Positions 1-6,340 of a DNA stretch of 12,811 bases are shown piece by piece. The stretch spans positions 1 through 12,811 of the forward strand of contig CAMARL010000041.1 in the NCBI GenBank assembly GCA_945860325.1. Direction: 5' to 3'. The translations under genes and the position numbers were made by a program. The notes beneath the pieces were generated by a model that saw only the letters and a list, made by a program, of their open reading frames with translations, had not been told where the DNA came from and did no database searches. This DNA comes from Spirosoma fluviale (GTDB lineage: Bacteria; Bacteroidota; Bacteroidia; Cytophagales; Spirosomataceae). Positions within the stretch are counted from its first letter, which is position 1; every line of letters begins with the position of its first letter.

Positions 1-27
1 AAAGACAGCTAAATCATATTTTTTTCT

Positions 28-35
28 TATTTTTG
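28..35 (+). promoter_or_regulatory. Possible -7 element of the M1 peptidase gene
   Basis: TATTTTTG fits the Bacteroidota -7 consensus TAnnTTTG. It would place transcription start near base 42 and give an AT-rich leader of about 16 nt before the ATG at 58. No clear -33 TTG lies in the few bases available upstream, and T-rich DNA can match by chance, so this is a weak call. Confidence 0.35.
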
Positions 36-57
36 AAAACAAACACTAAAAAAATAC

Positions 58-2415
58 ATGCTAAAAAGAATTATAGCCGCCACATTCGTTGTTTTATCCG
101 TTTTGCAATTAAATGCCCAAGGTCCTTCGGGCGTCACTTACAATGCAAACAATCGCTTTGAGCAATTAGAGTCCACCTTGCCCACCCCTAATTCGTATCG
201 AACTGCGAGTGGTTCACCTGGAAAAGATTACTGGCAACAACGTGCTGATTATGATATTAAAGTGGAATTAGATGACATCAACCGTAAAATCATAGGTACG
301 GAAACGATTACCTATTTCAACAATTCGCCAGATGAATTACCTTACATTTGGATTCAATTAGACCAAAATATTTTCGAGAAAGGAACCATTAAAAAAACCT
401 CTGCCACGGGAGATATTAATAAGGGAATCAGTGCCAGTATGTTTGAGGAATTAACGGACCCAAGAGAATACGGATATAAAATTACTTCCGTAAAGGATAT
501 CAAAGGTAACCCTCTAAAGCATACGATTAATCAAACGATGATGCGGATTGACTTGCCTGCGCCTTTAAAATCAGGTGGAAATATAAGTTTTTCGATCGAC
601 TGGAATTATTTAATTACTGAATATTATGGTCGATCAGGCTATGAACTATTTCCTAAAGATGGAAACGCGAATTACTTCATCGCCCATTGGTTTCCACGCC
701 TTGCCGTTTACAACGATGTATACGGTTGGCAGCACAAACAATTCATAGGCCAAGGAGAGTTCACCTTGAATTTTGGTAATTATAAAGTAGCCATTACGGT
801 GCCTAATGACCATGTTATAGGTGCCTCAGGCGAGTTACAAAACGCAACGCAGGTGATGACGGCGGCCCAATTAAAACGTTGGGACCAAGCAAAAACAGCG
901 GTTAGGCCTGTGATCATCGTGACTCAAGCGGAAGCGGAGAAAGCGGAGAAAAATAAGCCGACAGGTAAAAAGACGTGGATATACAAAGCTGACAATGTAC
1001 GTGATTTCGCATTTGCGAGTTCACGTAAATTTATTTGGGATGCGATGCAAGTTGACGTAGAGGGGAAAAAAGTTTGGGCCATGTCCTATTATTCTAAAGA
1101 AGGAAATCCGCTTTGGGAAAAATACTCTACGATGGCGGTAGCTCATACGCTAAAATCCTATTCCAAAAGAACCATCGCTTATCCATACCCCGTGGCTATT
1201 TCTTGCCATTCAACTTTAGGTGGCGGAATGGAATATCCGATGATTTCATTTAATGGAGGCCGACCGGAAACGGATGGAACGTATACTGAAAATACAAAAA
1301 ATGGGATGATCGGTGTGATCATTCATGAAGTTGGACATAATTTCTTCCCCATGATTATCAATTCAGATGAGCGCCAATGGTCTTGGATGGATGAGGGTTT
1401 AAATACCTTTTGTCAGTATTTAGCTGAAATGGAATGGGATCGCAACTTTCCTGCGCGTCGCGGAGAGCCGCAAGATATTGTTCCTTACATGCGTTTAGAT
1501 ACCAAAAACCAAGTGCCTATCATGGCCAACTCGGAAAACATTATGGATTTTGGAAACAATGCCTATGCAAAGCCCGCGACAGCCTTAAATATCCTTCGTG
1601 AAACGGTCATGGGGAGAGAATTATTTGACTATGCCTTCAAAGAATATGCGCGCAGATGGGCATTCAAGCAACCTTATCCAGCTGACTTTTTTAGAACGTT
1701 AGAAGATGCCTCGGGCGTCGACTTAGATTGGTTTTGGAAAGGCTGGTTTTATGGCACCGAACCGGTGAACCAATCCATCGAAACCGTGGAGTGGTTTGGC
1801 ATAGACACGCAAGATCCGGTGGCTAAAAAAGGGGGAGATAAAGCAGCGGCTCAAGCCAAGCGTCAAACCATTTCAAGCATTCGAAATAAAACGGATATTA
1901 AATCCACCGTTGTCGAGGAAAATCCGGATCTAACTGATTTCTATAATACGTATGATCGTTTTGCGCCCACGGATGCCGACAAGAAAAAGTATGAAGATTA
2001 TATAGCTTCTTTAAATGACGATGAAAAAAAATTAGTCGCTCAAGGAAAGAACTTTTACGTGGTTAATTTCAAAAACAAAGGAGGCTTACCTATGCCAGTG
2101 ATCATTAAATTAAATTATGAAGATGGTACGGAAGAGGTCTTGAGATTCCCTGCTGAGGTGTGGAGATTGAATGATGTGGAAGCTAAAAAAATAATTCCAA
2201 CGAGCAAAAAAGTGGTTAAATGGACCTTGGATCCTTATTATGAAATTGCGGATATCGACACCGATGATAACGCATTCCCACGGGAACCGGCAAAACCGAC
2301 CAAAGTTCAATTATTTAAAGAACAAAAGAGATCTTACTCGCTTGATAGTAATCCCATGCAGGATGCGAAAAAAGCTAAAGAAGCAGCTGGAGCAGTAACT
2401 GGTTCGAAGAACTAA
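58..2415 (+). CDS. Exported M1-family zinc metallopeptidase (aminopeptidase-like)
   Basis: The 785-aa protein starts with a signal peptide (about residues 1-20, ending LQLNAQ), so it probably acts in the periplasm or at the envelope. An N-terminal beta-rich region typical of M1 enzymes comes first (about 60-260). The catalytic domain then shows a GGMEY motif (389-393, counterpart of GxMEN, which binds the substrate N-terminus), the zinc motif HEVGH (H423, E424, H427) and the third zinc ligand E446, exactly 18 residues after H427. Tyr503 in NNAYAKPAT is the likely transition-state tyrosine. All expected active-site residues are present, so the enzyme is predicted to be active, trimming peptides from the N-terminus. 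The C-terminal part (about 600-785) is Lys/Ala-rich, and I see no type IX secretion tail. The substrate is unknown. The gene stands alone and ends at a hairpin terminator; no Shine-Dalgarno is visible. Confidence 0.93.
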   Translation: MLKRIIAATFVVLSVLQLNAQGPSGVTYNANNRFEQLESTLPTPNSYRTASGSPGKDYWQQRADYDIKVELDDINRKIIGTETITYFNNSPDELPYIWIQLDQNIFEKGTIKKTSATGDINKGISASMFEELTDPREYGYKITSVKDIKGNPLKHTINQTMMRIDLPAPLKSGGNISFSIDWNYLITEYYGRSGYELFPKDGNANYFIAHWFPRLAVYNDVYGWQHKQFIGQGEFTLNFGNYKVAITVPNDHVIGASGELQNATQVMTAAQLKRWDQAKTAVRPVIIVTQAEAEKAEKNKPTGKKTWIYKADNVRDFAFASSRKFIWDAMQVDVEGKKVWAMSYYSKEGNPLWEKYSTMAVAHTLKSYSKRTIAYPYPVAISCHSTLGGGMEYPMISFNGGRPETDGTYTENTKNGMIGVIIHEVGHNFFPMIINSDERQWSWMDEGLNTFCQYLAEMEWDRNFPARRGEPQDIVPYMRLDTKNQVPIMANSENIMDFGNNAYAKPATALNILRETVMGRELFDYAFKEYARRWAFKQPYPADFFRTLEDASGVDLDWFWKGWFYGTEPVNQSIETVEWFGIDTQDPVAKKGGDKAAAQAKRQTISSIRNKTDIKSTVVEENPDLTDFYNTYDRFAPTDADKKKYEDYIASLNDDEKKLVAQGKNFYVVNFKNKGGLPMPVIIKLNYEDGTEEVLRFPAEVWRLNDVEAKKIIPTSKKVVKWTLDPYYEIADIDTDDNAFPREPAKPTKVQLFKEQKRSYSLDSNPMQDAKKAKEAAGAVTGSKN

Positions 2416-2433
2416 AAATGATTTGAGTTAAAA

Positions 2434-2468
2434 GCGTCTGAAATGATATCGATTTCAGACGCCTTTTT
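2434..2468. terminator. Probably bidirectional intrinsic terminator between convergent genes
   Basis: A perfect 11-bp stem, GCGTCTGAAAT (2434-2444) with ATTTCAGACGC (2452-2462), encloses the 7-nt loop GATATCG. On the plus strand CCTTTTT follows, giving a strong terminator for the M1 peptidase gene. On the minus strand only TTTT follows the stem, so termination of the TauE/crt operon there is plausible but weaker. It lies between the stop codons at 2415 (+) and 2471 (-). Confidence 0.9.
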
Positions 2469-2470
2469 AT

Positions 2471-3220
2471 TTATACAAACCAAAGTTTCATGGACGCAAT
2501 CACTAAAACCAAAGCTAAAATCCATTTGACTTTTTGATTGGAGGCAATTTTGGAGCCCCAACTCGCACCTATGAATCCACCAATTAATGAGGCGATGAGC
2601 CAATAAATCATTTGAGATTGATCCAGTGGAATCCATGTTTTTAAGCCTGCTAATCCTGCGACTGAATTGACAAAGATAAATAAAGCGGATACAGCCGCGG
2701 CTTCTTTTATATTAGACCAACGAAACAACAATAAAAGAGGACTTAAAATAATTCCGCCACCGATGCCAATCATGCCAGATAACAACCCGATGATACCTCC
2801 GATGAAGATCCCTAAAACCGGAATTAATGTTTTCGATTTTTCTTCCTTCAGTTGGTAGACCATTCGAATCACCGCCATCAACAAGCAAAAACCTAATATC
2901 TGTTTGTAGGTAGAATCTGTTAAAGGAATCTTTGCCCCAAAAAATGCAGCCGGAATGGATCCTAATGCAAAAGGCCAAAAAAGCTTCCACCTAAAAAAAC
3001 CTTGTCGAAAAAATGCAATAAATGACATCAGGGAAACCCCTAGATTTAAAAGCAAGGCAGTCTGTTTCATGATGGAAGGAGCAACGACAAAAATAGCCAT
3101 CACGGCTAAATAACCACTCGCACCCCCATGCCCAACAGATGCATATAAAAAAGCCATGATGGCTAATAAAAGAATTAAAGACTCTGGTTGGAACGCGAAA
3201 TCAAACAATAATGGGGACAT
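2471..3220 (-). CDS. TauE/SafE-family membrane permease
   Basis: This 249-aa integral membrane protein shows the internal two-fold repeat of the TauE/SafE (former DUF81) family. The first signature is ASVGHGGASGYLAV (about 27-40) and the second LSGMIGIGGGIILSP (about 147-161). Hydrophobic segments suggest about 7-8 transmembrane helices in the inner membrane. The family includes proposed exporters of sulfite, sulfoacetate and other small organic or sulfur anions, but the substrate cannot be read from the sequence. The gene is last in the crtI-crtB operon: its ATG at 3220 lies 6 bp after the crtB stop, so it is almost surely co-transcribed and perhaps translationally coupled. A link to carotenoid formation is unproven. 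Length and motifs are normal for the family. Confidence 0.9.
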   Translation of the reverse strand: MSPLLFDFAFQPESLILLLAIMAFLYASVGHGGASGYLAVMAIFVVAPSIMKQTALLLNLGVSLMSFIAFFRQGFFRWKLFWPFALGSIPAAFFGAKIPLTDSTYKQILGFCLLMAVIRMVYQLKEEKSKTLIPVLGIFIGGIIGLLSGMIGIGGGIILSPLLLLFRWSNIKEAAAVSALFIFVNSVAGLAGLKTWIPLDQSQMIYWLIASLIGGFIGASWGSKIASNQKVKWILALVLVIASMKLWFV

Positions 3221-3226
3221 GATTTA

Positions 3227-4045
3227 TTATTTACGCAACAATAATCTGACATAAATATAAAATTTTTCCCAGTCGGGAACACGAATTCTTTCTTCTTTGA
3301 TTCTTGCGGCAGGTAGCGCTTTTATTTTTTCAAATAAACGAATGTAGTATTCAAAGGCTAATAAAACTCCCTTCTTTGCGACTTCGGGAAGGCCATTGAT
3401 TCCCCTTAAACCTGCATCAAAATCCAACTGAATATCGTCTTCTATTTCACGTTTTTGAGCGTCTGTAAACGTATTAAAATCAATATTTGGGAAATATACG
3501 CGGCCCCGCTCTTCATAATCGGAACGAATATCGCGAAGAAAATTAATTTTTTGAAATGCCGAACCTAATGCGCAAGCATCTGATTTAAGTGACTCATATT
3601 CGGAAGGATTTCCAGCGCAAAAAACACGTAGGCACATTAAACCTACCACCTCGGCAGATCCATAAATATATCGTTTATATTCCTCGGGATTATAATGGGT
3701 TTCCGTTAAATCCATTTCCATAGAATATAAAAAAGCTTCAATTAAGTCATGCTCCATGCTGAATTCATTGACTACCCACTGGAATGAATGCAAGATGGGA
3801 TTTAGGCTGATTTTTTCTTCGATGGCTTGGTAGGTATCTGCTTTAAATCGGGCTAATAATTCCCTTTTGTCGTGGGTGTGAAATGTATCCACAATCTCAT
3901 CGGCCAATCGCACAAAGCCATAAACAGCGTAAATAGCATCATGAACTTTCGTGTCCAAGGTCCTTATTCCCAATGAAAATGATGTGGAATAGGCCCGAGT
4001 TAATAATTTACTGGAAGCAAGCGATACCTTTAAATATAAATCCAT
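3227..4045 (-). CDS. crtB: Phytoene synthase (squalene/phytoene synthase family)
   Basis: The 272-aa protein is predicted to condense two geranylgeranyl diphosphate molecules to phytoene, the first committed step of C40 carotenoid synthesis. Both Mg-diphosphate-binding Asp motifs are present: DEIVD (D49-D53) and RDIRSD (D172, D176) within the classic LRDIRSDYEERGRVYFP signature. The N-terminal STSFSLGIR (20-28) and YGSAEVVGLM (128-137) also match the family. Length is a little under 300 aa, usual for bacterial CrtB. The gene follows crtI by 5 bp and precedes the permease by 6 bp, so all three form one operon. A C30 dehydrosqualene synthase (CrtM-like) would look similar, but the CrtI neighbour and Bacteroidota context favour phytoene. 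Confidence 0.93.
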   Translation of the reverse strand: MDLYLKVSLASSKLLTRAYSTSFSLGIRTLDTKVHDAIYAVYGFVRLADEIVDTFHTHDKRELLARFKADTYQAIEEKISLNPILHSFQWVVNEFSMEHDLIEAFLYSMEMDLTETHYNPEEYKRYIYGSAEVVGLMCLRVFCAGNPSEYESLKSDACALGSAFQKINFLRDIRSDYEERGRVYFPNIDFNTFTDAQKREIEDDIQLDFDAGLRGINGLPEVAKKGVLLAFEYYIRLFEKIKALPAARIKEERIRVPDWEKFYIYVRLLLRK

Positions 4046-4050
4046 ATACG

Positions 4051-5526
4051 CTAATTTAATTCTTTATGCACTTCTGAGGCAACCACCAATCCTGAAATAA
4101 GTGATGGAGGAACCCCAGGTCCGGGAACGGTCAGTTGGCCCGCATAATACAAATTTTTAAGATTTTTATTTTTCAAAGAGGGCTTCAAAATCGCTGTTTG
4201 CATCAGCGTATTGGCTAATCCATAAGCATTTCCTTTGAAAGCATGGTAATCATTTTTAAAGTCCTTGTGTGCATAAGAGCGCTTATAGACGATTGAATCT
4301 CGAATGTTTACGCCACAATATTCTTCTAGTCTGTCCATCAATTGGCCAAAATATTTTTCTCTTACCTCCTCATTATCCGTTAAATCTGGTGCCACGGGAA
4401 CTAATAGAAATATATTTTCACAGCCCTCCGGAGCTACAGAAGGATCTGTCACGGAAGGGGCTGAAACATAAAACAAGGGATCGGATGGCCATTGAGGATC
4501 CGTATAAATTTCGTGTGAGTGAATTTTAAAATCTCGGTCAAAAAATAAATTATGGTGTTTTAACCGAGGAATGCGTTTAGAAATACCCAGGTAAAATAAT
4601 AAAGAAGAGGGTGCCATCACTCGCTTATCCCAATAATCCTCATCATAATTGCGATAGTTTTCACCTAAAACTTCTTCTACATGGTGATAGTCTGCGCTTG
4701 CGACCACAGCATCGGCTTCATGAAATCCTGATTTTGTGTTCACGCCTTTGACCTTAGCATCTGCCATTTCAAATGAACTTACTTCCGAATTATAGGTGAT
4801 TTTAACTCCTTTTTCCTCTGCGAGCGAAACCATGCCTTTGACAATTAAATGCATCCCTCCCATCGGGTACCAGGTGCCTAATTTAATTTCGGCAAAATTC
4901 ATTAAGCTATACATCGCCGGAGTATTTTGGGAGATAGCGCCTAAAAATAAAATGGGAAATTCCATTAATTTCAAAAGCGTAGGCGATTTAAAGAATTTTC
5001 TAATGTGGGTGTAGAAGGATTGAAAAACGTCTAACCTTAGCACGTCGATCAATAAGCCGAGGCTTAAGAATTCCGTTATTTTACGAGAGGGTTTCCAAAC
5101 AAATTTCTGAATACCCACTTTATATTTATAGGAGGCTTGGTCTAAAAACTGGTCTAAAGAATGGGCCGCTCCCTTTTCAAACGTTTCAAAAAGATCGCGT
5201 AATTCGGCATAATTGGCGGGCAAGTTAATCACCTCGTCTTTGGACAAAATAACAGCATAGGACGGATCAAGTCGAATTAAATCATAATAATCCGATGGTT
5301 TTTTTCCAAAGCGTGCAAAATATGTTTCAAATATATCAGGCATCCAGTACCAACTAGGCCCCATGTCGAACTTAAATCCTTTTTCGGAAAATACGCGTGC
5401 GCGGCCACCCGCCATTTCATTTTTTTCTAAAATTTCGACTTGATAGCCTAAATCAGCTAAGGCGGTGGCGGTAGATAGTCCGGAAAATCCGGCGCCAATG
5501 ACAATAATTTTTTTGTTTTTATTCAT
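4051..5526 (-). CDS. crtI: Phytoene desaturase (CrtI-type FAD oxidoreductase)
   Basis: With the start chosen here the protein has 491 aa. It opens with an FAD-binding Rossmann fold (IGAGFSG at about 10-16, a Glu near residue 34, then EMAGGRAR). The C-terminal CrtI signature reads YYAGQLTVPGPGVPPSLISG. CrtI enzymes introduce several double bases' worth of desaturation into phytoene, usually giving lycopene, at the membrane with FAD. The number of steps done here cannot be deduced. The reading frame extends to a TTG at 5542-5544, but that TTG is the last part of a good -7 promoter box, so the ATG at 5524-5526 is preferred. The gene leads the operon and is followed 5 bp later by crtB. No cyclase or hydroxylase gene lies nearby. 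Confidence 0.93.
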   Translation of the reverse strand: MNKNKKIIVIGAGFSGLSTATALADLGYQVEILEKNEMAGGRARVFSEKGFKFDMGPSWYWMPDIFETYFARFGKKPSDYYDLIRLDPSYAVILSKDEVINLPANYAELRDLFETFEKGAAHSLDQFLDQASYKYKVGIQKFVWKPSRKITEFLSLGLLIDVLRLDVFQSFYTHIRKFFKSPTLLKLMEFPILFLGAISQNTPAMYSLMNFAEIKLGTWYPMGGMHLIVKGMVSLAEEKGVKITYNSEVSSFEMADAKVKGVNTKSGFHEADAVVASADYHHVEEVLGENYRNYDEDYWDKRVMAPSSLLFYLGISKRIPRLKHHNLFFDRDFKIHSHEIYTDPQWPSDPLFYVSAPSVTDPSVAPEGCENIFLLVPVAPDLTDNEEVREKYFGQLMDRLEEYCGVNIRDSIVYKRSYAHKDFKNDYHAFKGNAYGLANTLMQTAILKPSLKNKNLKNLYYAGQLTVPGPGVPPSLISGLVVASEVHKELN

Positions 5527-5541
5527 CAAAAAAGGATTGGA

Positions 5542-5568
5542 CAAATATATAAAATTTAGCGTTTCAAA
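5542..5568 (-). promoter_or_regulatory. Promoter of the crtI-crtB-permease operon
   Basis: Read on the minus strand, TATATTTG (5549 down to 5542) matches the Bacteroidota -7 element TAnnTTTG exactly. A TTTG (5568-5565) lies 15 nt upstream as a -33 candidate, slightly closer than the usual 17-23 nt. Transcription would begin near 5535, leaving a leader of only about 10 nt before the ATG at 5526. The promoter lies just beyond the sigma gene's terminator, so the operon has its own start. Confidence 0.6.
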
Positions 5569-5569
5569 T

Positions 5570-5607
5570 TTGATAAAAAGAAAAAGTCAGATAAAATCTG
5601 ACTTTTT
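5570..5607 (-). terminator. Intrinsic terminator of the sigma-factor gene
   Basis: A perfect 12-bp inverted repeat, AAAAAGTCAGAT (5581-5592) and ATCTGACTTTTT (5596-5607), has a 3-nt loop. On the minus strand the GTCAGAT/ATCTGAC core is followed by TTTTTCTTTTT, a strong U-tract. It sits 36 bp past the sigma-factor stop codon and directly before the crtI promoter, so it separates the two transcripts. Confidence 0.88.
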
Positions 5608-5643
5608 ACACTTCTAATCTGTTAACCAAAAAACTATAAAAAT

Positions 5644-6147
5644 CTATGCATACATTTTAAGCGAGCTCTTCAATGTTTTTCTAGCAATGTGAATTCGATT
5701 TTTGACTGTGCCAATCGGCAAATCTAACTCTTCAGCGATTTCATGGTATTTAAAACCCTTGAAATACATTAAAAAAGGAACCCTATATATTTCTTCTGTC
5801 AGGCTAAGTGCCTTGTTGATATCTTCTTTGATAAAATGACTAATGGCATTATTTTCCTGTAATGAATCACTGGAATTTATAAAATGTAAATTTTCAGTGG
5901 TGTCAATAAACGTATTTCTACGAACCATTCGTTGGTACTGCGTGATAAATGTATTTTTCATGATCGTAAATAACCATGCTTTCAGATTTGTCCCATCTGA
6001 ATATTTGTCACGGTTGGTGTAGGCTTTCACTAAAGTATCCTGCACCAAATCGTTTGCGTCGTCTAAATCTCTAGTCAAACGCAAGGCAAATGGCTTTAAA
6101 AACTTAGAAAAGTTACCTACTTGGTAAGAAAATTCTAACGCCGTCAT
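5644..6147 (-). CDS. ECF-type RNA polymerase sigma factor, probably controlling the crt operon
   Basis: The 167-aa protein has only the two domains expected of an extracytoplasmic-function sigma factor. Sigma region 2 (about 10-75) includes DLDDANDLVQDTLVKAY and LKAWLFTIMKNTF, which contact core polymerase and the -10 DNA. Sigma region 4 (about 112-163) has a helix-turn-helix in YHEIAEELDLPIGTVKNRI that reads the -35 DNA. No anti-sigma gene is present next to it, and no membrane or sensor domain is attached. ECF factors beside crt genes are known in several phyla (CarQ of Myxococcus is the classic case), so control of crtI-crtB is likely, though not shown here. The gene has its own promoter and terminator. 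Its ATG at 6147 has no Shine-Dalgarno, only an A-rich leader. Confidence 0.92.
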   Translation of the reverse strand: MTALEFSYQVGNFSKFLKPFALRLTRDLDDANDLVQDTLVKAYTNRDKYSDGTNLKAWLFTIMKNTFITQYQRMVRRNTFIDTTENLHFINSSDSLQENNAISHFIKEDINKALSLTEEIYRVPFLMYFKGFKYHEIAEELDLPIGTVKNRIHIARKTLKSSLKMYA

Positions 6148-6163
6148 ATTTTTTGTTCTTTGT

Positions 6164-6176
6164 TTTGTTCAACAAA
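6164..6176. promoter_or_regulatory. 13-bp palindrome over the sigma-gene -7 box and start site
   Basis: TTTGTTCAACAAA is a perfect inverted repeat around a central C. It overlaps the downstream half of the -7 box (6173-6180) and the predicted transcription start (about 6166). That is a repressor-type position, but no regulator is identified and AT-rich DNA yields such palindromes by chance. Confidence 0.35.
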
Positions 6177-6201
6177 TATATTAAAAGTTTAAACAAAACA
6201 A
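6173..6201 (-). promoter_or_regulatory. Promoter of the sigma-factor gene
   Basis: On the minus strand TTG (6201-6199), an 18-nt spacer and TATATTTG (6180-6173) match the Bacteroidota promoter consensus in sequence and spacing. The predicted start near 6166 gives a leader of about 20 nt. The spacer contains the 8-bp palindrome GTTTAAAC (6187-6194). The -7 box and its upstream flank resemble those of the crtI promoter. Confidence 0.65.
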
Positions 6202-6231
6202 TTTAATTAATAATAAATTTTTTTTTCCTAT

Positions 6232-6251
6232 TTCGATCATTTAGCATCGAA
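6232..6251. promoter_or_regulatory. Inverted repeat midway between divergent promoters
   Basis: TTCGAT (6232-6237) and ATCGAA (6246-6251) form a perfect 6-bp inverted repeat with an 8-nt spacer. Its centre lies about 75-80 bp from the predicted start sites of both the sigma gene and the receptor gene. It could be an operator for a dimeric regulator serving one or both genes. It has no T-tract, so it is not a terminator. Confidence 0.35.
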
Positions 6252-6282
6252 TTTGCCCGACAAATCCTTTTAACATTAATAA

Positions 6283-6315
6283 TTGATCTTATTTGACACA
6301 TTATTCATATTTTTG
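6283..6315 (+). promoter_or_regulatory. Promoter of the TonB-dependent receptor gene
   Basis: TTG (6283-6285), a 22-nt spacer and TATTTTTG (6308-6315) fit the Bacteroidota TTG-N17-23-TAnnTTTG pattern. A second TTTG at 6292-6295 is too close (12 nt). The start would fall near 6321, about 20 nt before the ATG at 6341. Confidence 0.5.
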
Positions 6316-6340
6316 CCCTCTTAATTATTTTTTTTCATTC

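Noticed and set aside
2412..2636. 74-codon minus-strand frame overlapping the end of the permease gene
   Set aside because: It runs through the terminator hairpin and the permease 3' end in another frame; its translation shows no family features.
4269..4529. 86-codon plus-strand frame inside crtI
   Set aside because: Antisense to well-conserved crtI sequence, no promoter or motif.
6293..6340. TTG start giving the receptor 16 extra residues
   Set aside because: It would place the signal peptide inside the protein, and the stretch holds the promoter.
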